A stretch of DNA of 64,000 nucleotides from Prochlorococcus marinus CUG1433 (lineage in GTDB: Bacteria > Cyanobacteriota > Cyanobacteriia > PCC-6307 > Cyanobiaceae): the NCBI GenBank assembly GCA_017644425.1, contig JAEPLN010000001.1, positions 310,001 through 374,000 of the forward strand, written 5' to 3'. Made by a program: the position numbers and the translations under genes. The notes under the pieces are model-generated. The model ran no database searches, was not told the origin of the DNA, and saw only the letters and a program-made list of their open reading frames with translations. Numbering within the stretch: position 1 is the stretch's first letter; each line of letters opens with the position of its first letter. Positions 9,021-17,277 of the stretch are shown here, piece after piece.

Positions 9021-10238
9021 ATGGAATATATGACAAGTAATTTAAATGAACAAAAACAATTAATTTCTTCTAAAAATATCTTATTTATTCAAGACATTGA
9101 CGGAGTTTGTATCCCATTAGTTAAAGATCCAATGACTAGAGAATTAGAATCAAAATATATCTATGCAGTAAAAGAATTTGCCGAGGAATTCTTTGTATTA
9201 ACTTGCGGGGAACATGAAGGTCCAAGAGGAGTTAACAGAATAATAGAGAGGAGTTTAGGGAGCACTACTGAGCCTAAAAATAAAAAACTATATTTAAGAG
9301 GTTTAGCCGCCTGTGGAGTAGAGTATCAAGACAGTAATGGTGAAATAAGTTTTAAAGGAGTCTCAAAAAAAGAATTAAGTTTTTTATCTAAAGTACCTAG
9401 TTTAATAAGACCAAAATTTTATTATATAGTTAAGAATATTTTTCCTGAACTTAGCCAAGAGGATATCAATTTTCACGCAGTAAAATCAATTTGTGCAACA
9501 CGCTTCTCGCCAACGATTAATTTCAATAGTCTATTTGATTTAGTTCATGAAGATTCTGATAAAAGAAAGCTTATTCAAATTAGTTTTGAAAAAATGATGA
9601 ATGAAATTATTTTAAAAGCTGAATCTGAAGGCCTCAAAAACTCATTTTTCCTTCATATTTCACCAAATTTAGGTAATAAAAACGGCAGAGAAACAATTAA
9701 ACTTTCTTCTCAAGATGATATCGGATCAACAGACATACAATTACTCATTAAAGGAGCAGTTAAAGATTCTGGAGTTTTATTTCTTTTAAATAAATTTATT
9801 GCGGATAAAACTGGTAAAGCTCCTTTTGGAAGAAATTTTAATTTTAGAAACTCTCCAAATTCTGTTACGGAAAAAATTGATTTATGCAAAAAAACTATTC
9901 GAAAAGAAGATATGCCTTTGATTGTAGGAGTTGGAGACACAGTCACATCAAAAAAAAATAATGATGAAAAAAGTTATTCAAGAGGAGGAAGTGATAGGTC
10001 TTTTCTAGAATTAATACAAATATTAGGTAATGAATTTGGGATCAAGAATAAAATAATTTTTGTAGATAGTAGTTATGGTGAAGTTGAAAGACCCTCTACA
10101 AAAAATACTGGTTTAAAAGGGATCAGTGATGTTCATGACAATTTAAAATTTGACATAGTTTTTAAAAATGGTCCCAAAGAATACATTAGTTGGTTTATTG
10201 AACTTGCTAATGAGAGATCAAACTTTAAAAAAAAATAG
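9021..10238 (+). CDS. stpA: Glucosylglycerol 3-phosphatase (StpA)
   Basis: It resembles Synechocystis StpA, which removes phosphate from glucosylglycerol-phosphate to release the compatible solute. The N-terminal core LFIQDIDGVCIPLVKDP holds the HAD-like DxD pair (Asp25, Asp27). Further family segments are LTCGEHEGPRGVNRIIE, IVGVGDTVTSKK and GGSDRSFLELIQ. The length of 405 residues is normal for the family. No ggpS synthase is present in the window, so the gene may act with a distant partner or on a related phospho-heteroside. An alternative ATG lies at 9030. It stands divergent from the GpsA-like gene across 165 bases. Confidence 0.85.
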   Translation: MEYMTSNLNEQKQLISSKNILFIQDIDGVCIPLVKDPMTRELESKYIYAVKEFAEEFFVLTCGEHEGPRGVNRIIERSLGSTTEPKNKKLYLRGLAACGVEYQDSNGEISFKGVSKKELSFLSKVPSLIRPKFYYIVKNIFPELSQEDINFHAVKSICATRFSPTINFNSLFDLVHEDSDKRKLIQISFEKMMNEIILKAESEGLKNSFFLHISPNLGNKNGRETIKLSSQDDIGSTDIQLLIKGAVKDSGVLFLLNKFIADKTGKAPFGRNFNFRNSPNSVTEKIDLCKKTIRKEDMPLIVGVGDTVTSKKNNDEKSYSRGGSDRSFLELIQILGNEFGIKNKIIFVDSSYGEVERPSTKNTGLKGISDVHDNLKFDIVFKNGPKEYISWFIELANERSNFKKK

Positions 10239-10282
10239 TTGACTTTTTTATTTTCTAATGACAATTTGTAAATATTAGATTT

Positions 10283-11215
10283 ATGAAAGAAAAATTCCCC
10301 TCAATATATAAAGAACCTATAGAAACATTGCAAATTAACATAGGTTATAAATGCAATCAGGCTTGTAAGCATTGCCATGTCAATTCGAGTCCCCTAAGGA
10401 CTGAAAAGATGTCCAATGAAATGATATCTCTTATTCCAAAAATAATTGAAAAATACAAGATCAAGACTTTAGATATTACAGGAGGTGCGCCAGAACTTCA
10501 CCCAAAATTTAAAAACCTAATAACCAGCTTGAACACAAAACAAGTTGATATTATTGATAGGTGCAATTTGACAATTTTTTTTGAAGAAGGTTATGAAGAT
10601 CTTCCTCAATTTCTTGCAAAAAATAAAGTAATAGTTACTGCTTCGCTACCATGTTATGAAAAAAATAATGTTGATTTTCAAAGGGGTTTTGGCGTTTTTG
10701 AAAAAAGTATTAATGCCATAAAAATTCTTAATGATTTAGGCTATGGAAAGAGAGAAAATGGATTACAATTAAATCTTGTTTACAATCCTGTAAGCCCAAT
10801 TCTTCCTCCTTCTCAGGAAATATTGGAGAAGGATTATAAAAAAATTCTATTCGAAAAATACAATATCGTTTTTAATAATTTATACACAATAACTAATATG
10901 CCAATAAATAGATATGAAGAATCTCTTAGAAGAGAAGGGAAACTAAATACTTATTACAAATTACTAAAAGAAAATTTTAATGAAAAAAATTTAGAAAATC
11001 TAATGTGTAAAAAAACAATTAGCGTAAATTGGCTAGGAGAAATTTATGATTGTGACTTTAACCAACAGATAAATTTCCGAGACAATAAAGGACCAAAGAC
11101 ACTTTTTGATCTTTTGGATGAATCATTTACTTTTGACTACGGGGTAGCTGTAAAAGAACATTGTTTTGCTTGCACTGCAGGTGCAGGGTCAAGTTGTGGA
11201 GGGACTTTAAGTTAA
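10283..11215 (+). CDS. arsS: Radical SAM protein of the ArsS (arsenosugar) family
   Basis: The radical-SAM cluster motif is C24-x3-C28-x2-C31 (GYKCNQACKHCHVNSSP), where the HCHV(N/D)xSP extension is characteristic of ArsS. A DUF3641-like C-terminal region carries additional cysteines (WLGEIYDCDFNQ) and ends in CFACTAGAGSSCGG, with Cys294, Cys297 and Cys305, likely auxiliary cluster ligands. ArsS is thought to add an adenosyl-derived group to dimethylated arsenic on the way to arsenosugars. Its usual partner, the methyltransferase ArsM, is not in this window. The gene follows stpA by 44 bases and converges on fur. Confidence 0.85.
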   Translation: MKEKFPSIYKEPIETLQINIGYKCNQACKHCHVNSSPLRTEKMSNEMISLIPKIIEKYKIKTLDITGGAPELHPKFKNLITSLNTKQVDIIDRCNLTIFFEEGYEDLPQFLAKNKVIVTASLPCYEKNNVDFQRGFGVFEKSINAIKILNDLGYGKRENGLQLNLVYNPVSPILPPSQEILEKDYKKILFEKYNIVFNNLYTITNMPINRYEESLRREGKLNTYYKLLKENFNEKNLENLMCKKTISVNWLGEIYDCDFNQQINFRDNKGPKTLFDLLDESFTFDYGVAVKEHCFACTAGAGSSCGGTLS

Positions 11216-11221
11216 AACCTG

Positions 11222-11674
11222 CTAAATGCAATTAGGACAAATTGCTCTTACATTTAAAGATGATTCAATTAGTTTAAAACCATTAACTTTTGCTGCAACT
11301 TTACCTGCCTCTAAAACCTCATCATTTTCGAATTCTTCTGTTCTTCCACACCTAATGCAAATCAAATGATGATGATCCGGTGTGTCGTTACTTAGCAATT
11401 CATATCTGTGTCCACCCTCACTGAGTTCTAATTCATGAAGTAAACCCATTTGTACTAAAAGTCTTAAAGTTCTATAAATTGTTGCTAGTGAAACTTTGGA
11501 GCTTGTTTTAACTAACTTTTCATGAACCTCTTCAGCACTAAGATGCTTACCAGAGCCAATATTTTCAAATAAATTAAGAACCTTTAACCTCTGAGGAGTT
11601 AATCTCTTCCCATCTTTATGTAATCCATCACCAAGAGGAGAAGTGATGACTTTGTATTGAGAAGATAATGACAA
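11222..11674 (-). CDS. Fur-family metal-responsive regulator
   Basis: A 150-residue Fur-family repressor. The winged helix holds the recognition helix VSLATIYRTLRLL (61-73). The dimerisation domain has His101-103 in PDHHHLICIRCG and two zinc-type CxxC pairs, Cys106/Cys109 and Cys146/Cys149. The sequence pattern is nearer to Fur or PerR than to Zur, whose cyanobacterial form lacks this second CxxC layout. Which metal or oxidant it senses cannot be decided. The start is TTG at 11674. It ends six bases from arsS, tail to tail. Confidence 0.9.
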   Translation of the reverse strand: MSLSSQYKVITSPLGDGLHKDGKRLTPQRLKVLNLFENIGSGKHLSAEEVHEKLVKTSSKVSLATIYRTLRLLVQMGLLHELELSEGGHRYELLSNDTPDHHHLICIRCGRTEEFENDEVLEAGKVAAKVNGFKLIESSLNVRAICPNCI

Positions 11675-11790
11675 AATTAACTCTTGGCTATTCTCAATAA
11701 TAACCTTAGATGAGAGTAAAACAACTTATTGATTTAAAATGTTTACTAAAGTTCTTCAAAACATTATTTTAAATGTATCTTTATATGTAA

Positions 11791-12360
11791 ATGATGAATG
11801 ATCAAGAAATCTCTTCTAATAAATTATCATCGAAAGTAAACGCCTTGATAATTATTGATATTCAGGAAAAAATAATAAGACCAATTTATAATAAGGATTC
11901 AATAATCAAAAACATTAAAAAGCTAATAAATGCTTACCAAATTTTAGAAGAAAACATATTTATATCTGAGCAGAACCCACTCAAATTGGGAGTGACGATA
12001 CCTGAATTATCACCCGTAGCAGAATTTAGAAAATTTGAAAAAATGGAATTCAGTCTAGCTAAATTAGAAGATTTTTTAAAAGAACTTAAAGATAAGAAAA
12101 TTACTAATTTGATAGTTTGTGGGATCGAAACGCATATTTGTATTCAACAAACAGTCTTAGATTGTTTACAAAAAGGATTTGAAGTTATTCTCATATCAGA
12201 TTCCATGGGAAGTCGAAATATGGCAGATCATGAAATAGCATTACAAAGAATGACTCAGAGTGGGGCCATCTTAACAACAACCGAATCAATAATTTTTGAA
12301 TTATGCAAAACTGCGGATAGAAAAGAATTTAAAGAAATTAGGAAAATAATAATGAGTTAA
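11791..12360 (+). CDS. Isochorismatase-family cysteine hydrolase
   Basis: The fold is shown by ALIIIDIQEK at the N-terminus and GIETHICIQQTVLDCL in the middle. The catalytic triad of the family is complete: Asp23, Lys84 and Cys117. Relatives include nicotinamidases, ureidoacrylate and isochorismate hydrolases. The length of 189 residues is usual for the unassigned cyanobacterial branch, and no substrate can be named. Two adjacent ATGs (11791 and 11794) could serve as start. It is divergent from fur across about 115 bases, which may hold a shared control region. Confidence 0.85.
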   Translation: MMNDQEISSNKLSSKVNALIIIDIQEKIIRPIYNKDSIIKNIKKLINAYQILEENIFISEQNPLKLGVTIPELSPVAEFRKFEKMEFSLAKLEDFLKELKDKKITNLIVCGIETHICIQQTVLDCLQKGFEVILISDSMGSRNMADHEIALQRMTQSGAILTTTESIIFELCKTADRKEFKEIRKIIMS

Positions 12361-12438
12361 AGAAAAATAAAGACTGGTTTGTTCTTTAGAGATAATTTAA
12401 AATTTTATTAGAGATAAATTTTAAGGTTTTATTTGAAT

Positions 12439-13470
12439 ATGAAATTAGTTAGTGAAAACTTCCTTCTGGCAATATCTATTTTTTTTATTGGAACTTTATT
12501 GTCGATAATAATTTCAAAGGTTTCAAAAATATTTTTTAAAAAGATTTCCAAAAGAACAAAAACAAATTTCGATGATTTTATTTTTGAGGTGATCTCTGGA
12601 ATTATAAAACCTATAGGTTTCCTCCTCTCATTTTATTTTTCAATTGACTATCTTTTTGCTGATGAAATAACTTTCATCTCTGTCTTATTGAATATTTTGA
12701 AATTATTTATATTAATAATCATCATAAAAGCTCTCAACAAAATTTTATTAAGATCTTTAACAGAATCGACCTCAAAAATTAATGATTCCTCAATTAGTTC
12801 AATGGTATCTTCACTAACTCCATTGATAAAAGCATTAACATGGACTATTGGCTCGATTTTTTTCTTACAAAATATAGGTGTTCAAATGACTGCTATTTGG
12901 GCTTTACTAAGTGCAGGAGGTATTGGAGCTGGATTAGCTTTGAAAGATCCAGTGCAGGAGTTCTTTGAATATATAACAATTTTGCTTGATAAACCTTTTC
13001 AAAAGGGTGAGTTTATAAAATCTGATGGAGTCCTCGGAATGGTTGAGAGAGTGGGAGTACGATCATCAAGGATAAGAAGTATTAATGGAGAAGTAATAGT
13101 AATGAGCAATAGCGCCCTTACAAATGGAATAATTTCAAATTACGCACAAATGGAAAAAAGAAGGTTAGTGCATAAATTGGGAGTTGTTTATGAAACCTCT
13201 CCAAAACTTATGAAATTGATTCCAATAATAATTAAAAAAATAGTTGAAGAGACAAAAGATGCGTCTTTTGATAGATGTCATTTCACAGATTTCGGCGACT
13301 TTAGTCTTAATTTCGAACTTGTTTATTACATCCCAACAAATAATTATCTCGCCGCAATGGAAGCTCAACAATCTATAAATTTAAAAATTATAGAGGAATT
13401 TGCGGTTAATAATATAGAGTTTGCATTCCCAACACAAACCTTAAATATTGAAAGTAACAAAGCCAAATGA
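12439..13470 (+). CDS. MscS-family mechanosensitive ion channel
   Basis: Four hydrophobic stretches precede the MscS pore-lining helix, AIWALLSAGGIGAGLALKDP (about residues 150-170), rich in Gly and Ala as in MscS. After it comes the conserved beta-domain segment ILLDKPFQKGEFI. The C-terminal cytoplasmic part is present. Such channels release solutes on hypo-osmotic shock, which fits a compatible-solute phosphatase a few genes away, though that link is inference. ATG at 12439 is preferred to TTG two codons earlier. The last 30 bases overlap the convergent SDR gene. Confidence 0.9.
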   Translation: MKLVSENFLLAISIFFIGTLLSIIISKVSKIFFKKISKRTKTNFDDFIFEVISGIIKPIGFLLSFYFSIDYLFADEITFISVLLNILKLFILIIIIKALNKILLRSLTESTSKINDSSISSMVSSLTPLIKALTWTIGSIFFLQNIGVQMTAIWALLSAGGIGAGLALKDPVQEFFEYITILLDKPFQKGEFIKSDGVLGMVERVGVRSSRIRSINGEVIVMSNSALTNGIISNYAQMEKRRLVHKLGVVYETSPKLMKLIPIIIKKIVEETKDASFDRCHFTDFGDFSLNFELVYYIPTNNYLAAMEAQQSINLKIIEEFAVNNIEFAFPTQTLNIESNKAK

Positions 13471-14442
13471 TCTACAAATCTCTTCACTTAAAATCCAGAG
13501 TTTTGAAGCTAACTCAGAATTATTTGCCTCATCACTAACCTTACTTTCAAGTAATTTATGTTTTTTAAAAGATATAAGTTTATTACTTAAATGAACGTAG
13601 CCAATACTATTTAAATTTGAATCAAAAACAATTTCAGAAAGTAACTTACCAGCATTTTCTATACTTTCAGAAATTCCTAAAATATTTTTTGCAGCTTTAG
13701 AAAAAATTAAATATCCAAGGAGATTAAAACGCTTACTGTATCTAAAAAAACCAAGATCATCATTTGGTATTACTAGACCAGGGGCCCAAGTAATTACAGA
13801 AATTTTACTAGAGGAAATTTTTAACTTTTTTTCAAGTTCTTTAGCAAACAAAATATTACATAACTTACTATTTTTATAAGCTTCATCAGCATTAAAATTT
13901 AAAAATTGACCAGTTACTTTTTTTCTGAAATTAACAAGGTTGTTAAGTCCCGCTTTCTTTCCTATATTGCCACCTGAACTTTTGGGGTCGTGTACATCTG
14001 ATGATGTAATAATGATTCTTGATTCTTCTTTATCTCTAATAAAATTTTTTAAGACATTTACCAAGTAAAAATGTGCAAGATGATTTACTGCAAAAGTTAG
14101 TTCTATGCCTTGTTTTGATACTTTAGGGTAAAAAGAGCCTGTATATTGCAATCCTGCATTTAAAACAAGAACATCTAAAAAAATCTTTTTACTAATAAAG
14201 TAATCTTTAATTTTATTAATATTCTCTAGATCTGAAAGATCACAATTTTCAATAATATTTAAAAATTTACTAAGGTAATTTTTATCAAAATGTTTCTCGA
14301 TTTTTCTGAGAAATTCATTCTTTCTAAATTCGTTTTTTATTACAACATATAAAACATTTTTCGTCTTCAGTAAATTAGTAATAGCAAAAAACCCTATCCC
14401 TGAATTACCTCCAGTAATTAAAATATTTTTATTTTTAATCAT
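13441..14442 (-). CDS. Protochlorophyllide-reductase-like short-chain dehydrogenase
   Basis: A classical SDR: ILITGGNSGIG (7-17) for NADP binding, LVLNAG (92-97), IIITSSDVHDP for the Ser, and Tyr189/Lys193 in AYKNSKLCNILFAKEL. That last motif, and AVNHLAHFYLV, are close to light-dependent protochlorophyllide oxidoreductase (LPOR). However, the LPOR active-site cysteine in the YPGC segment is replaced: here the site reads WAPGLVIP, with Leu222. The 333-residue length and C-terminal LWILSEEICRSF also match LPOR size. It is therefore an LPOR paralogue of unknown substrate, not a standard chlorophyll enzyme. It is divergent from crtL, separated by 223 bases. Confidence 0.8.
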   Translation of the reverse strand: MIKNKNILITGGNSGIGFFAITNLLKTKNVLYVVIKNEFRKNEFLRKIEKHFDKNYLSKFLNIIENCDLSDLENINKIKDYFISKKIFLDVLVLNAGLQYTGSFYPKVSKQGIELTFAVNHLAHFYLVNVLKNFIRDKEESRIIITSSDVHDPKSSGGNIGKKAGLNNLVNFRKKVTGQFLNFNADEAYKNSKLCNILFAKELEKKLKISSSKISVITWAPGLVIPNDDLGFFRYSKRFNLLGYLIFSKAAKNILGISESIENAGKLLSEIVFDSNLNSIGYVHLSNKLISFKKHKLLESKVSDEANNSELASKLWILSEEICRSFGFVTFNI

Positions 14443-14665
14443 TAAAATTCCTATATTTTTTTTATGATAAAAAATAAATAAAGTTTTTTTTATTTTGTAA
14501 TCTTATAAATTATTGTTAAAACACTGAAAACTTAGTCACTAGTATTTGAGTAATTTGATTATTATTAATCTACTCTTCTTATAAGTATTGGATGAAAAAT
14601 ATAATTCTAGGCTCAGAAATAATAATTTGTTCCATAAATTTTTTTAATCATAAGATTTATTTTTA

Positions 14666-15949
14666 ATGTCAAAAAAAAATATGCCAGATGTTCTTGTTTT
14701 GGGTGCAGGGCCTGCAGGTATGGCTATTGCCTCAGCTTTAGGGAAGGAAAAATTAGATGTTGAAGTGCTTTCTCCAAATGGACCAGATGAACCTTGGCCA
14801 AATACATATGGCATTTGGGGGAAAGAAGTTGATCAACTCGGGCTTCAGGATTTACTTGAATATAGATGGAAAAATACTGTAAGTTTTTTTGGACATGGCG
14901 CTTTAGAAGAGCAGGACGACGAGAATAAAGCCACGGAACATTCACTAGATTATGGACTATTTGATAAGAAAAAACTCCACAATTATTGGTTTAACGAATG
15001 CAATAAGTCTTTTATTAAGTGGCATCAAGGCTTTGCAAACAAAATACATTTTGAAAAATACAAAAGTACAGTAACTACAAAAGATGGCAAAAATTACTCT
15101 GCAAGATTAGTAGTAGATGCAACAGGGTATGATCCTGTTTTTCTTAAATTAAAATCCTGTGGTCCCTTAGCAGTCCAAACTTGTTATGGGATAGTAGGTA
15201 ATTTTAGTAAACCTCCTCTTAAGAAAGGGCAGTTTGTATTAATGGACTATAGAAATGACCATCTTAACGATGAGCAAAAAAAAGAACCGCCAACTTTTCT
15301 TTATGCCATGGATATGGGGGATGGGAAATATTTTCTTGAAGAGACATCTCTTGGTTTGGTAAATCCTCTAACAATGGAAAATTTAAAAGAGAGACTAGAG
15401 AAGAGGCTTTCTTATCGAAATATATCAATCACAAGCATGCAGCACGAAGAGCTTGGCTTATTTCTTCCTATGAATATGCCAATCCCAGATTTCAAACAAC
15501 AAATACTTGGATATGGTGGTGCTGCTTCAATGGTACATCCTGCATCTGGATATTTAATTGGCAATGTTTTAAGAAGAGCTCCACTTGTCGCCAAGGCAGT
15601 CTCAGAAGCAATTAAAAACAAAAATCTAAGTACCTATCATATTGCTAGAAAGGGTTGGGAAACTTTATGGTCAAAAGAATTAATTAGGAAGAAATCGCTT
15701 TACCAATTTGGATTAGAAAAACTCATGAGGTTTGATGAGAAACTATTGAGAGAATTTTTTGGAAGTTTTTTCCAACTACCTAAAAATCAATGGTATGGTT
15801 TTCTAACTGATACTCTTTCTTTAAAAGAGATTGTATATGCTATGTGCGTAATGTTTATAAAGGCACCATGGAGTGTAAAGAAAGGTCTTATGATTATGCA
15901 TGGAAGAGAATTTAAAATGTTACTTAGGATAATATTTCCAAACACATAG
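14666..15949 (+). CDS. crtL: Lycopene cyclase (CrtL-type, beta or epsilon)
   Basis: An FAD/NAD(P)-dependent cyclase: DVLVLGAGPAGMAIASAL at the N-terminus binds the dinucleotide, PWPNTYGIWGKEVDQLGL is the plant/cyanobacterial lycopene-cyclase signature, and YGGAASMVHPASGYLIGNVL is the conserved C-terminal motif. Full length is 427 residues. Prochlorococcus has two such paralogues, beta and epsilon, that supply zeaxanthin and alpha-carotene. From memory, MED4 carries its epsilon cyclase close to pcbA, as here, so crtL-e is likely, but residues alone do not let me decide. The SDR gene follows after seven bases and is probably cotranscribed. Confidence 0.9.
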   Translation: MSKKNMPDVLVLGAGPAGMAIASALGKEKLDVEVLSPNGPDEPWPNTYGIWGKEVDQLGLQDLLEYRWKNTVSFFGHGALEEQDDENKATEHSLDYGLFDKKKLHNYWFNECNKSFIKWHQGFANKIHFEKYKSTVTTKDGKNYSARLVVDATGYDPVFLKLKSCGPLAVQTCYGIVGNFSKPPLKKGQFVLMDYRNDHLNDEQKKEPPTFLYAMDMGDGKYFLEETSLGLVNPLTMENLKERLEKRLSYRNISITSMQHEELGLFLPMNMPIPDFKQQILGYGGAASMVHPASGYLIGNVLRRAPLVAKAVSEAIKNKNLSTYHIARKGWETLWSKELIRKKSLYQFGLEKLMRFDEKLLREFFGSFFQLPKNQWYGFLTDTLSLKEIVYAMCVMFIKAPWSVKKGLMIMHGREFKMLLRIIFPNT

Positions 15950-15956
15950 CTAAAAA

Positions 15957-16664
15957 ATGAGAACCATATTAATAAGTGGAGCCAGTAGAGGTATTGGACT
16001 AAAAATTGCACATAAAGAATTAAAAGAAGGTAATAGAATTAGTGTTGGCATAAGAGATTTAGAATCATTAAAAGGAAGCGCTATTGATCCAAAAAAATGG
16101 CCAGAAGGTAAAATCATACTCAATCACTATGATGCTTTAAAAAAAATTACGGCCGAAAATTGGATAAAAAATACCGTAGATGAATTTGGAGGATTTGATT
16201 CAGTAATAAATTGTTCTGGAGTATTATCAAAAGTTCCTTTCTTATACAAAGATGGTGATGAAGAAGATATTTTAAATACATTAAATATCAATTTTTTGGC
16301 AATTTGGAATTTATGTAGGCTTTCTTGGGATCATTTATGTACCTCTGGAAGAGGAAGAATTATTGTTTTAGTTTCAATGAGTGGGAAAAGATCCAAAGGT
16401 GATCTAGCCGCTTATTCATCTTCAAAGTTTGCTTTGATGGGATTATGCCAAACTATGAAAAATAAAGGTTGGGACAAAAATATAAGGATTTCTGCAATTT
16501 GCCCAAGCTGGGTTAATACAAAAATGGCCCAAAATATCTCTTCTTTAGACAAATCAAGCATGACACAACCTGAAGATATTGCTGAAATATGCTCAACTAT
16601 TCTTAAGTTACCTACCCAATCAGTTCCATTTGAAATCGCCTTAAATTGTAACTATGAAATTTAA
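15957..16664 (+). CDS. Short-chain dehydrogenase/reductase
   Basis: A 235-residue classical SDR. It has ILISGASRGIGLKIA at the N-terminus, NCSGVL in place of NNAG, IIVLVSMSGKRSKG for the Ser region, and the YxxxK pair in AAYSSSKFALMGL. The substrate is unknown. Because it starts seven bases after crtL, a role in carotenoid or pigment metabolism is conceivable but is only inferred from position. It ends in a TTAA shared with the stop codon of the convergent GIY-YIG gene. Confidence 0.88.
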   Translation: MRTILISGASRGIGLKIAHKELKEGNRISVGIRDLESLKGSAIDPKKWPEGKIILNHYDALKKITAENWIKNTVDEFGGFDSVINCSGVLSKVPFLYKDGDEEDILNTLNINFLAIWNLCRLSWDHLCTSGRGRIIVLVSMSGKRSKGDLAAYSSSKFALMGLCQTMKNKGWDKNIRISAICPSWVNTKMAQNISSLDKSSMTQPEDIAEICSTILKLPTQSVPFEIALNCNYEI

Positions 16665-17203
16665 CCTAAATTAAAAATTAAGTAAGCCATTGAAAGCATT
16701 GCAATTGCAATAAATAAACCTTTTATTCGATTAGTTAACAATGAAAAAAGAGATAAATCTTCAGAAAAGTATCCACCAAAACTACCTGTAATAAATAATA
16801 TAACCATTGGTAGAGATGCCATTCCGAAGGAATAAGATATAGATCTTACAAATCCAAAATTTAAATAATTAAAGATAAAAGAACCTAATGAAAACAATAA
16901 AAAAGATGCAAATAGAGTTATAGAAACTTCAGCATCTAAAGTGTGAGGTAAGCTACCCTTTAATTCAAATTGCTTTTTACATTCTCTAATTTGTTTTTTA
17001 GAAAGCTTTAAATAACCAGTTTCAGGAATTCTTTGCGACTTATATTTTCTTAGTAATCTTGCTTCAAGAGTTTCTGGCTCCTTAGTCATAATTGATGTTA
17101 ATAATTCATCTGGCTTTAATTTTTTAATTTTCTTTTCAAGATTATCTGTTTTGCCAATCCTATAAAGGTCTCCTATTCTAATAAGATAAACATATCCCGA
17201 CAT
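16661..17203 (-). CDS. GIY-YIG (T5orf172/MUG113-like) domain fused to membrane segments
   Basis: The first 70 residues read as a GIY-YIG-superfamily domain: GYVYLIRIGDLYRIGKTDNL, then LEARLLRKYKSQR with the conserved Glu, then TGYLKLSKKQI. The Arg usual after the YIG motif appears as Lys (EKKIKKL), so nuclease activity is uncertain. From about residue 94 the protein turns hydrophobic, with three likely membrane spans (about 94-112, 122-140, 158-178). GIY-YIG proteins normally act on DNA in solution, so this anchoring is odd. It may be a degenerate binding module. It shares four bases with the preceding SDR gene tail to tail. Confidence 0.7.
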   Translation of the reverse strand: MSGYVYLIRIGDLYRIGKTDNLEKKIKKLKPDELLTSIMTKEPETLEARLLRKYKSQRIPETGYLKLSKKQIRECKKQFELKGSLPHTLDAEVSITLFASFLLFSLGSFIFNYLNFGFVRSISYSFGMASLPMVILFITGSFGGYFSEDLSLFSLLTNRIKGLFIAIAMLSMAYLIFNLG

Positions 17204-17277
17204 TTGCGTTGTAAAATTAATACTGTTCCTACTTAGATAATACTAAAAGAATTAGGGAAATTAAAAGTTTTTACAAT

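Noticed and set aside
13165-13371. Minus-strand frame of 68 residues
   Set aside because: It is antisense to the MscS cytoplasmic domain and has no start signal or relatives known to me.
16661-17203. GIY-YIG gene as homing endonuclease in a mobile intron
   Set aside because: There is no interrupted host gene or intron structure, and the gene has membrane segments.
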